DNA from: Epidermidibacterium keratini
GTDB lineage: Bacteria; Actinomycetota; Actinomycetes; Mycobacteriales; Antricoccaceae
Assembly: GCF_009834025.1 (NCBI RefSeq)
Contig: NZ_CP047156.1
Coordinates: forward strand, 2,356,001 to 2,420,000
Length of the DNA stretch: 64,000 nt
Direction of reading: 5' to 3'
The notes under the pieces were generated by a model, which saw nothing but the letters and a program-made list of their open reading frames with translations, did no database searches and was not told the origin of the DNA. Numbering within the stretch: position 1 is the first letter of the stretch; each line of letters starts with the position of its first letter. Both the position numbers and the translations under genes were made by a program. Positions 44,001-50,138 of the stretch are shown one piece after another.

Positions 44001-47000
44001 TGATGCCACTGCGTGTTGCTCAGCAGCCCGCGTGCACCGTTGGTGCGCGCGTCGACCGCCGCGACCGCGACCCGGTTATGTTCGTTCTCCACCGACGCGT
44101 GCGCCGAGCCGGTGGCGATCAGCCCGTGCCCGTCCACGAACGCATCGATCAGATCCTGATCGACATCCGGGCTCTGCATCGCCCACCGGAACTCGCGCCG
44201 CGCCTCCGTTTTGGCGTCCGCGACGGAGGCTCCCTGATGCAGCAGCTCGACCATCCGATCCTGCTGCGCCATAAACAACGCATCGGCATCCGTCGCGCGC
44301 CCGCTGGCTACCCGCAACCACGCCGTCAACACGCGTGGGTCCGCGGGCCGACCGGCCGACTCGGCTACGCCCGGCAACCCGACCGCGTCGGCCGCCGCTG
44401 GGGTCGGGAACGTGACCGCCTTGATGTCGACCAGCCGCGCCGCATCCAACACCCGACCACCCGGCAGTACGAAACTCGAGGCCCGCTCGACCATTCGCGC
44501 CAGATCACCATGGTCTGCCGTCAGCAGTAGACGGCCGGTACCCTGCGCGACCGCATTGCCAAACTCGCGAGCGGAATCAGTCGGAGCGTCGTGATCGATG
44601 GGGACGTTGTCGGGATGAGCCGCTACATCAGAAGCTCCCCGTTCTCCGGCCAGGTGGTGATCGCTTTCGACTGAGGGTCTATCCGGAGTTGATTGTGGAT
44701 GATCGCTGACTTCAGGCCCTCGGCCAGTGCCTTCGCCTGGGGATCGTTCACTCCTAGCCGGTTGTTGATCTTGTCGAACTCGACTGCGTATTTCTCCTCC
44801 GGTAGGTATTCCACTTCGTAGCGGACTTTGTCCTCGGTCTCCCAGAGTTTGCGGTAGTAAATCATCGCGTGCCTCGTTCTGGTTCGGGTCGGCCTGCTCG
44901 CTGCCGACATCGGTGTCGGTGCCGTCGCTGGTGGTGGGGGTTAGCTGCGGATCAGTCCGCCGTTGGGCCAGCTGCCCTCGGTCGCTTTGCGGTGCATGAT
45001 CATCCGTGCTGCTGCGCGTAGTCCCATCGTCATCGGGGAGTCGCTGTGTGGTGTCGCGTCCCCCTGAACGGACAGGCGCAGCCGCATCGGTGTCTCGTTC
45101 GGATCGTCCGGGTCGTGCAGGACCTCGTACTCCACCAGCGTCTCGGTGTGGCTGGTTTTGCGGTACAGCAGGCTGATCGCCATGACGGGTACTCCAATCA
45201 GTCAGGCTCTCCCCACGCGCGCTCGGCGCGGAGGCATCGGCAGCGGCGCGCTGGAGCGAGCGCTGCCAGTTGTGCTCGGTGTTCGCGGCCTCGTGCGCCT
45301 GAGCGTACGAGGCATCAGGATGCGCAGCGAGGTACTGCGACTCGGCCAGCTCGTGTAGGAACAGCTGCACATCGATCGGGCTCGGTCGCCCCAGGCTGGT
45401 GCGGATCCACGCCTCGGCGATATCCGGATCGCTATCGAACCGACGCGTCTCGATGACCTGGTTGCCCTCGTCGTCGACCTCGTACCGGCTGGTCGCATCG
45501 TCGTACACCTCAAGCGGATGCTCGTCGACGAACAGGTGGTTCTTGATCGCCGTGACGACGTGTTCGGTGAAGATCGGATCACCGTTCGCGTCGGTCTGCT
45601 CGGCCAGCGCATCGACGATCTCGGTGACATCGCCGGTGTCGCTGCGGATCTGCTCGTAGGCGTCCTGGCCCCACTGCTGGTCGTGCAGCGAGTTCAGCGG
45701 CGGCCTGGTGTATCGCCCGCCAAACTGAAACTCGCCAGCAGCATCGGTGTTGTCCATCGCCCACTGCATGTGCTGCACCTGGCTGGCAAACAGCGCGACG
45801 TCCTGATCACTCGCGGCCCCGAGCGCGAGGTTGATCCACGCCTGCTCGGCATCGGCGCGCGTGTCAAACGTGCCGTTGATCGACCAGCCCTCGGCCTCGA
45901 ACGTGAAGCTATACAGCGATTGCAGGGCGGCCACGTCAAGACCCGCCAACTCAGTGCCCGACAGCTCAGAGACCGCCCGCGCCACGTTTTGCACACTCTG
46001 CGGAGCCTGATAAGCCGCCAACGCCGCGTCGTACGCCGCCCGCGCGCTCTGGTACTTCGCGCTCACGCTGTCCCAGGCCGATCGCAGCCTGCCCTTATGA
46101 CCGGTATCCGAGGACGATGCCGTCTGGTCCGGCGCGGATGCTGCTAGTCCCGCAGCGTCAGTACCGCGCCCGGCTGAATCGACCCCGGAATCGACTCCTC
46201 GATCGCCAGGCCGTACTGCGTCCCCTCCGGGGTCTGCTGGGTGTGCATCTCCACTCCCCGGACGCGGACCGTCGCGCCCGTCGACTCCTCGGTAAAGACG
46301 TTGCCCGCCTTCACGCTGACCTGATCGCCCAGAATCAGCCCGGTGATCGTCAGCCCGTGCCCGGTCAACTGGACCCTGTCGGTGACCTGAAACTGCGTTG
46401 GCATCTGCGCCCTCCTGTGTGGCATCGAAATCGCTCTCGTGGAGCTTGGCCAGGGCGGCTGGCACCGCAGACTCCGCCTCGGCTTCAAGTCTGGCAATGT
46501 CGCCCGTCCCGTAGTCGCCGCGCAGAATCTGAGCAACATGCACAAACTCGTGGGCGATTGTGGCGGTGAGCGTGTCGGCATCAGCAAATGCAGCCGGGGC
46601 TAAGACAACGGTAGGTTTCCCGGCTTCGCTAGGCATCGTCGAGCCGTACGCGCGCACCCCGTCGTAGTGGCGAATGTCGTCCTCCGTGGTGCCGATGAAC
46701 ACCTCCGCACGCCCGCGATCAACCCCGATGATGGCTGCGATTGTTTCGATGGTGTCCGTGGTCATCGGAACGCCGGGACCGTTTGCCATTACCTCTGCGC
46801 TCGTGGGACCGGAAGCGGACGTGCTGTAGAGCGGAGTGCGCGCAGGCGACGAATCTTGCTGCGGAGGGCTACCGCTCGGTGGTTGTGAGTCGTGCCCGGT
46901 CGATGAGCCGACAGGCGCTCCTGAAGTCGGCTTTCCGGCGGGTGTCGCGGCAGGGCTCATCCCGCCCTGGGCAGCCGGTGCGGCACCTTCGATGCCGGCG

Positions 47001-49222
47001 ACATTTGATCCCGGGCGGTCGGCGTTCGCGTCGCTGACGTCTGTGGAAGCGATCTGGCTGACGGAGGAATCAACATTAGTGTCGGCGGTTGCGGCGAGTG
47101 GCTGGCCGGTCCCGCCCTCGGAGAGCGATCGCGCAGCGTCGGATTCGTTGACCCCGGTCTCGGTCTGCACGTCGCCGGGACGATTCACGTCATTTAGCGC
47201 TCCGTCGGCTTGCTGCGCGGCGTCGACACTCACACCGGAGTCGTCGGCCTTCTGGTCTGTCGCGGCGGGCGGACCGTCGCTGTCAGTCGCCACCGCGCTG
47301 TCGGCCGGCGCGGAAGGGCCATCGTTGTTCGCAGCCGCCGCGGTCACGTCCGACTGACCGCCGTCAGCGGCGTTCGGGGCGGGCGAGCCGTCGTTCTCGG
47401 CCTTCGGCGCTGCGTCGTCGATGGTCTGGTCCTGGGCGGTTTGCTGCGAGGTGTCGACCTGCACGTCGCCACTCGCAGGTGCGCCATCTGGTGAGGTGCC
47501 GCCTTGCTGGGCACCGCCGTCACGAGAACCTTGCGAGCCCTGCTGTGAGGAGCCTTGCGAGTTCTGCGAAGACGAAGTCTGGGACGACGTGCCGGACCCC
47601 TGGCTGCCCTGAGTCCCGCCGCTCTGCGCACCCTGCGCACCCTGTGCGCCAGCGCCCGCCTGCCCTTGGCCGCCGGCCATCATGCCCGTTTCCTGGCCGC
47701 CGGACGCTTGGGTCACCCCGCCGGAATCGACCGCTGCACCCGCTGCCGCGGCGGGCGCGCTGCCTGCGCCGGTCGACGGGCTCACGTTCGGAGCACTCGC
47801 CGCAGGGTTGCTCGCTCCCTGGCCGGTGGCGCTCGTGTCGCCACTGCTCGCTGCGCCTGTCGGCGCGCTGGCGCCGGCCGGCTGCCCGCTGGCTGCGCCA
47901 GAGGCAGATGAGCCGTCTGTCGACCCTGCGGCGGGTGCGGTAGCGCCACCTGTAGCTCCAGCCGCACTCGTTCCTGCCGCACTCGTTCCCGCCGCTGTCG
48001 AGGAGCCGCTAGCACCGGCATTGGCCCCGCTAGCGCCTGGGCTCCCGGCAGTCGCGGATGCTCCGCCCGGTGTGCTGGCAGCGTTCGGCATGCCGGCTGG
48101 GGCGTCCAGCCCGGACGGCGTAGTGAGTCCGCTGAGCCCTGGTGCGGCGGCGACCATCGCGTCGGCGACGATGCCCGGCACCACATCAACTGCGACGTCG
48201 GCGGCGATCTCGAACGGACTGACCGTTTTGTAGCGGCCCACGGCTGACATCGCACCGCCGAGCATCGCGCTCGGCGAGAACGCGCCCGCCAGATCCCAGT
48301 TTCCGTAGACCATGCCGTTGGCGACAAATCCGCCGGTAGGCGAAGCGATCGCGTTGTTAATCGCGGAGCGAGCGACGTTCGGCATCGGGATCTTGCCTAG
48401 CGGCACTCCGAGTCCCATCCCGGCAAGACCACCGACGGCGCCGCCGATCCCCGCGGCGGTGATGGCCTGCATGTCGAAGCCGTCGCGGTTGCCTTGCATC
48501 ATCTGGATGCCTTGGCTCGTGGCCTCGATGAATATCTCTTCGCCGGCTTCCTCGATGACCTGCTTGGTTACCGCTTTGCCGAGGCCCCGGCTGGCGGCCT
48601 GGCTGCCCGCCTGCGTGGCAACTCGCTTGCTCGCTGCGGTGGTTACCTTCTTGGCGGCGGCCTTGGCGACCGTCTTGGTAGCGGCCTTGCGACCAGCGGC
48701 CAGAAGCAACTTCTGGATGAGGGCCTTGATTGCTGTGACCAGACCCTGCCGGATGGGAATGAGAAGGCCGGCCGTGGTCCCCCCGGTAAAGAAGGCAGCC
48801 AGTACGGCGATATAGGCGGAGATGAGTGCGATGTAGAACGCAACGTTGATCGAGATCTTGGTCAGTTCAGTCTGCTGCGCGAATCCCGACGCCTGCTGCG
48901 AGTAGGCGTTCGCGTTCGAGGCGATGGCCGGGAGGCCGGCGTTGAACCGCCAGAGATTGCCGTCGCACAACGAGTAGAAGACCTCGCTCGCGGGCCCGGT
49001 CCACCCGGCGAGGATGGTGTTTGCTGCCCCCGTGTGTTCCTCGACCGCAGTGTTGAGCAGTTCCACCAGCTCGTCGTACATCGCGGCGAGTTCGCGAAGC
49101 TGGGTCTCGCTGCCTTCCGGCCAGAACTCACCAGAGGTAAGCCCCGCGATGAGATCGTCAGCCCAGTCGGGCAGCCCGGTTCCCCAGGCGGGTTCTTCGT
49201 CGCCGGGAACGTAGTTTTCCAT
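38084..49222 (-). CDS. Giant type VII-associated polymorphic-toxin-like protein (3,712 codons)
   Basis: Residues 1-125 are a WXG100/CpnT-like N-terminus (LAGWTGPASEVFYSLC), followed by a hydrophobic pair (about 130-165), a Lys/Ala-rich stretch and a glycine-rich segment. About 355-830 is a Gly/Ser/Gln/Ala linker. Near 891 is HEFVHVAQ with a following LEAEAES, as in DUF4157-type metallopeptidase domains. Around 1950-2050, FDVASNGELVDTKSGY and RPPIVWTMS suggest a PD-(D/E)xK-like nuclease. At 2450 is a GHEIAEI element; the C-terminus is Pro-rich then globular. Three stretches (about 940-1026, 1347-1427, 1453-1533) read as disordered Arg/Asp/Ser/Pro sequence, and the +1 frame there encodes small genes. 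The chain has no stop, but segments after each nested gene lack their own starts, so one giant protein or several modules remain possible. It starts 18 bases after a WXG100 gene. Confidence 0.65.
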   Translation of the reverse strand: MENYVPGDEEPAWGTGLPDWADDLIAGLTSGEFWPEGSETQLRELAAMYDELVELLNTAVEEHTGAANTILAGWTGPASEVFYSLCDGNLWRFNAGLPAIASNANAYSQQASGFAQQTELTKISINVAFYIALISAYIAVLAAFFTGGTTAGLLIPIRQGLVTAIKALIQKLLLAAGRKAATKTVAKAAAKKVTTAASKRVATQAGSQAASRGLGKAVTKQVIEEAGEEIFIEATSQGIQMMQGNRDGFDMQAITAAGIGGAVGGLAGMGLGVPLGKIPMPNVARSAINNAIASPTGGFVANGMVYGNWDLAGAFSPSAMLGGAMSAVGRYKTVSPFEIAADVAVDVVPGIVADAMVAAAPGLSGLTTPSGLDAPAGMPNAASTPGGASATAGSPGASGANAGASGSSTAAGTSAAGTSAAGATGGATAPAAGSTDGSSASGAASGQPAGASAPTGAASSGDTSATGQGASNPAASAPNVSPSTGAGSAPAAAAGAAVDSGGVTQASGGQETGMMAGGQGQAGAGAQGAQGAQSGGTQGSQGSGTSSQTSSSQNSQGSSQQGSQGSRDGGAQQGGTSPDGAPASGDVQVDTSQQTAQDQTIDDAAPKAENDGSPAPNAADGGQSDVTAAAANNDGPSAPADSAVATDSDGPPAATDQKADDSGVSVDAAQQADGALNDVNRPGDVQTETGVNESDAARSLSEGGTGQPLAATADTNVDSSVSQIASTDVSDANADRPGSNVAGIEGAAPAAQGGMSPAATPAGKPTSGAPVGSSTGHDSQPPSGSPPQQDSSPARTPLYSTSASGPTSAEVMANGPGVPMTTDTIETIAAIIGVDRGRAEVFIGTTEDDIRHYDGVRAYGSTMPSEAGKPTVVLAPAAFADADTLTATIAHEFVHVAQILRGDYGTGDIARLEAEAESAVPAALAKLHESDFDATQEGADANAVSGHRQGPVDRARADDHRADSGRSGQREGGQRLYRGVDGRDGPRPGSGDAHPADPGGDAVRPGDRGVDSGVDSAGRGTDAAGLAASAPDQTASSSDTGHKGRLRSAWDSVSAKYQSARAAYDAALAAYQAPQSVQNVARAVSELSGTELAGLDVAALQSLYSFTFEAEGWSINGTFDTRADAEQAWINLALGAASDQDVALFASQVQHMQWAMDNTDAAGEFQFGGRYTRPPLNSLHDQQWGQDAYEQIRSDTGDVTEIVDALAEQTDANGDPIFTEHVVTAIKNHLFVDEHPLEVYDDATSRYEVDDEGNQVIETRRFDSDPDIAEAWIRTSLGRPSPIDVQLFLHELAESQYLAAHPDASYAQAHEAANTEHNWQRSLQRAAADASAPSARGESLTDWSTRHGDQPAVPQNQPHRDAGGVRGPARPGRSERDTDAAAPVRSGGRDTTQRLPDDDGTTRSSTDDHAPQSDRGQLAQRRTDPQLTPTTSDGTDTDVGSEQADPNQNEARDDLLPQTLGDRGQSPLRSGIPTGGEIRSRVRQDQQPARSERSPGEGTGRGPEVSDHPQSTPDRPSVESDHHLAGERGASDVAAHPDNVPIDHDAPTDSAREFGNAVAQGTGRLLLTADHGDLARMVERASSFVLPGGRVLDAARLVDIKAVTFPTPAAADAVGLPGVAESAGRPADPRVLTAWLRVASGRATDADALFMAQQDRMVELLHQGASVADAKTEARREFRWAMQSPDVDQDLIDAFVDGHGLIATGSAHASVENEHNRVAVAAVDARTNGARGLLSNTQWHHSNEQSRADAFTATDPATRAAAHQAHAANRQALAEAISRIGEPIVAVIIDELSQTGSENFSLPTVQQVADGVGALAGRAVPNFGNRAEAGASISNNLPAAVEASGRSGSEILAELLLRDASGSQPHPGALRFEARRDEVHRMRNRVRGWVNAQVVTERARLDAMTGRSFGIGQLVAVANELGIRGDAEAMQALFSGTDSGIAVRVGGPNAQANFDVASNGELVDTKSGYELPTIDTNGRIEFNEHFTQRLGDEAARQVEALDDAMTQLADAAAQTARSEARAAGDTQAEADVLAEQARSDALAQRPPIVWTMSNDLAAEAARNLMSDRGLPIEIRTQDEHAARTATSRAIAANVNHQRSRAHAIEEVAARMGLDPASIEAVLNTPELAARDGANSILDAVLAADPEADSAVDTNTAQRAAEYHARAKEVVAEVVQTWMSNGLDPVDLGAGDSAGRRSALMQAAAADPRVVSVVVGDITSGRSNLSHAALARVAGALDVAPASTNPTRADLRAAIDAAFALPTDPERRLELFGALTEAMRADQTRGAARSVETLIDIDIARAAYASSILTDDLGPGAPAVTAPGASGTASAIEGSRFSGAERWFAHPKSVTRAIRAAFRATDAESNSRLAYFSGTREITQIDDASYLVTTEKGAQFAVEVRAGDLRGAADTTPVARYEMAGEVDLQGGSVPTFTVEVSDRARVRDVTRALGHEIAEISARLEGRSGTMDMLRPGVTTDEPLTRELLSPHDRGRLAELRYLSVESTSGGWLQRRGAERELRALVLHLGLDLSVDGPTAELDVAAMSYEQIADRLTALDRDTSLDASPFGQRLAAVPPELRPHVILANVGADAVGVPDGLPGYRTLLARNLIAQLGGGAASAGAIVLSSGPTAMALVRGGATMAIRTVTSFTGAANERAHLRRVARLEAISKSLAVGTGNAHDRAARELDRNGQAVLRNVSRPPELTSDQPAATNDPLLQKERELASFASTTQRYGANNAIETALTHAADRLAGAISSQAATFLDRSVIGADAGAIGALASVLAEWQLAKKNLQAKSVRSAALSQIENDMAQSIADLLMVSALEIEAALDQRADVIRQRGGADPNGESEPGAVARPAPQDPTVPPVPNVVEQLASTIDRALATLAPPADVQSELAELVTAAEKSRDRWFELHRSRRTPAQIALEQFLTAHQLAPDLTTERTSDDTQAHLWYLRLTALDDSELAGRVMQLLDVPSGVADLRTLLGKGILGTGTPTGLSVGAFGVMTGSGPVEVIVEGGLTVVVSGTIAGSAEFATLRGAERKQERDNPLRADITNSDLAKYGAPLQTLQNIVNALAQRDDPTAEQVTSTDQQRLDVLRDRFGRPDDAAVHPNRPTSHLAYGSRFSVSGLVAAATQALGITTPAAAVGTAGATAATATGEGLLKSETEIAKARRDLFLRILSEDARRATIDTHPTTPTPHHDDAANQTHSPHGTEDINSAKTDLTHITEYATAIESTAGQLTSRILTNPDLATRAGPDLTLATEYATAARRAADTANALLTQADAHPNNAETLADSRRMLALASDYLAVADNALTRARTAINPPASDTDNDNDSATSPPPPPSPDQNPNSRAGTTAAAATATVATAAAATGWETIRRLSRPTGWRREPEVDPFDPMDPTPPPQAVPPTPAAPALPETPEPAAPPSDPTPAPDQTRRHDAPPDTPPAATPSPEPRPNEPDPQPPGPPERCPHPHADTDEPCGPVGQRAVAVAVRAAIRAVNWLAARVAILDRNAIRLWLPDGTRLDLTFNTGDVPDDGGIAVDRDGNTLSITIDTDALAVDIAVDVSAGIAALYSATATDPSAAPVLDPATTPVPETQLSLDDQQAIAALREMTWQLDHGCPGGRDLTAAALNETIDDLGLDADQPQSTERRAYLPEDLADDLARLVPDWDNPDPHAPELAPDRPAEPAPSADDFWDVVDQINQHTDWTDTTDTPTRH
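44623..44865 (-). CDS. YRK-family small protein, group A (nested in giant gene)
   Basis: 80 aa: MIYYRKLWETEDKVRYEVEY at the start, ITTWPENGELLM at the end. GAGG lies six bases before the ATG. It is in the +1 frame of the giant gene. About half its residues match the group A protein at 31501-31749, mostly in the first 20. It follows the group B gene by about 75 bases, as in the duplicate locus. Codon third positions favour this frame over the giant one. Confidence 0.65.
   Translation of the reverse strand: MIYYRKLWETEDKVRYEVEYLPEEKYAVEFDKINNRLGVNDPQAKALAEGLKSAIIHNQLRIDPQSKAITTWPENGELLM
44927..45325 (-). repeat. 399-bp direct repeat, copy 2
   Basis: Counterpart of 31802-32200, 13,125 bases away in the same orientation. 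Recombination between the copies would delete the operon and leader genes in between. Confidence 0.85.
44941..45183 (-). CDS. YRK-family small protein, group B (nested in giant gene)
   Basis: 80 aa, identical to the product of 31816-32058. It starts inside the giant frame (+1 relative to it) with TTGGAG eight bases upstream of ATG 45183. Most of its codons end in G or C, whereas the overlapping giant frame has a random third position here. Function unknown; the position between toxin modules suggests immunity or chaperone-like duty. Confidence 0.7.
   Translation of the reverse strand: MAISLLYRKTSHTETLVEYEVLHDPDDPNETPMRLRLSVQGDATPHSDSPMTMGLRAAARMIMHRKATEGSWPNGGLIRS
46144..46404 (-). CDS. Small beta-rich protein nested in giant gene
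   Basis: 86 aa starting MPTQFQVTDRVQLTGHGLTI and ending GSIQPGAVLTLRD. A perfect AGGAGG (46411-46416) lies six bases before the ATG. Alternating hydrophobic residues and glycines suggest a small beta barrel; the LTITGLILGDQVSVKAGN stretch recalls translation-factor-like domain 2 folds, but I do not recognise the family. It lies in the +1 frame immediately after the metallopeptidase-like domain of the giant chain and is unrelated in sequence to the YRK proteins. Confidence 0.65.
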   Translation of the reverse strand: MPTQFQVTDRVQLTGHGLTITGLILGDQVSVKAGNVFTEESTGATVRVRGVEMHTQQTPEGTQYGLAIEESIPGSIQPGAVLTLRD

Positions 49223-49240
49223 GAAGTTGCGAGGTGACGA

Positions 49241-49600
49241 CTACGCGGTCAGGTTGGGCAGATTGACCTCGAGATCGATCTGCATCAGCGTCCCCTGCTC
49301 TTGGTCGGCGCCGAGCGAGAGCGAGGCTGCTTGGCTCACCTTGTCGCCAAGTCCGGTGACCTGATCGATCACCGGCTGAGCGGTGTCCTTGAAGGTGCCA
49401 GCGCCGCTGTCGGTGAGGTGTGAGGTCTGGAACTGCTTACCGGCCTCGTCGCCGCCCCACGGCGCGCTAGCGTTCATCGCGGCGATGGCCGCGATCTTCG
49501 TCGACCACGTCGACTCCAGGGGGCTTGACGCGGTGTTCCACTGGCTGACGCCGTTGGAGACTGCTTGGGCATCGACACTGACCTGCGAGTCGTTACTCAT
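49241..49600 (-). CDS. WXG100-family protein
   Basis: 119 aa from ATG 49600 with the helical-hairpin pattern of WXG100 proteins; the turn reads PWGGDEAGKQF near residue 50. It overlaps the upstream YbaB-like gene by eight bases and is followed 18 bases later by the giant gene. WXG100 proteins are exported as dimers by type VII systems. Here it is a likely partner of the giant protein's WXG-like N-terminus. Confidence 0.8.
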   Translation of the reverse strand: MSNDSQVSVDAQAVSNGVSQWNTASSPLESTWSTKIAAIAAMNASAPWGGDEAGKQFQTSHLTDSGAGTFKDTAQPVIDQVTGLGDKVSQAASLSLGADQEQGTLMQIDLEVNLPNLTA

Positions 49601-50009
49601 ACTGTCGTCCAATCTCTCCCATGTGCGTGTTTACGTCGTCGACGATCTTGTCTGGATCGGCAGTCAGCGCCGAACGCATTTGGTCCTTGCCGACAATCGG
49701 CTCGAAGACCTCGACGACCTTGTCCTGTGCGTCCTGTGCCGCTGCGCGGGTAGTCTCGACAATCGTGTCGGCAAGCTCTTGCGAGTCCGGCCGACGGTAG
49801 ATGCGCGGGTCGATTTCCAGTTGCGTGAGCTGACCCCGAGCATCGACTTCGACGGTGATCAGCCCATCGGGCGACGTGGCAGCGCCCGTCACCTCTCGTG
49901 CTTGACGGGCCAGATCCGGCCCTCGTTCCACCATGTTGTCAAACTGCGCGCGGAGGTTGCTCGCCATCTCACGCAGTGCATTGATCTGAGGATCGCCCCC
50001 TACGGTCAT
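49593..50009 (-). CDS. YbaB/EbfC-family protein (EspL-like)
   Basis: 138 aa. The pattern INALREMASNLRAQFDNM followed by GLITVEVDARGQLTQLEIDP matches the YbaB/EbfC fold. EspL-type members accompany WXG100 genes in ESX loci and are thought to act as cytosolic chaperones or stabilisers. It is first in the minus-strand operon leading to the WXG100 and giant genes, and divergent from mycosin. Confidence 0.8.
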   Translation of the reverse strand: MTVGGDPQINALREMASNLRAQFDNMVERGPDLARQAREVTGAATSPDGLITVEVDARGQLTQLEIDPRIYRRPDSQELADTIVETTRAAAQDAQDKVVEVFEPIVGKDQMRSALTADPDKIVDDVNTHMGEIGRQYE

Positions 50010-50126
50010 GGAGCCGGTGTCCTTCCCTCGGGTACGTCCGGCGCGCGTGCGCCGACCACAGGTCATCACGAAACCGCAGGGTCAGCCTATCGTCCGTCGA
50101 GCGGCGGGGCTATCGGGATGGCACGT

Positions 50127-50132
50127 TAGGAT
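50127..50132 (+). promoter_or_regulatory. Putative -10 box of a leaderless mycosin transcript
   Basis: TAGGAT fits TANNNT and is followed by six bases before the GTG start at 50139. No good ribosome-binding site precedes the GTG, which agrees with leaderless initiation. Confidence 0.45.
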
Positions 50133-50138
50133 CGCGGG

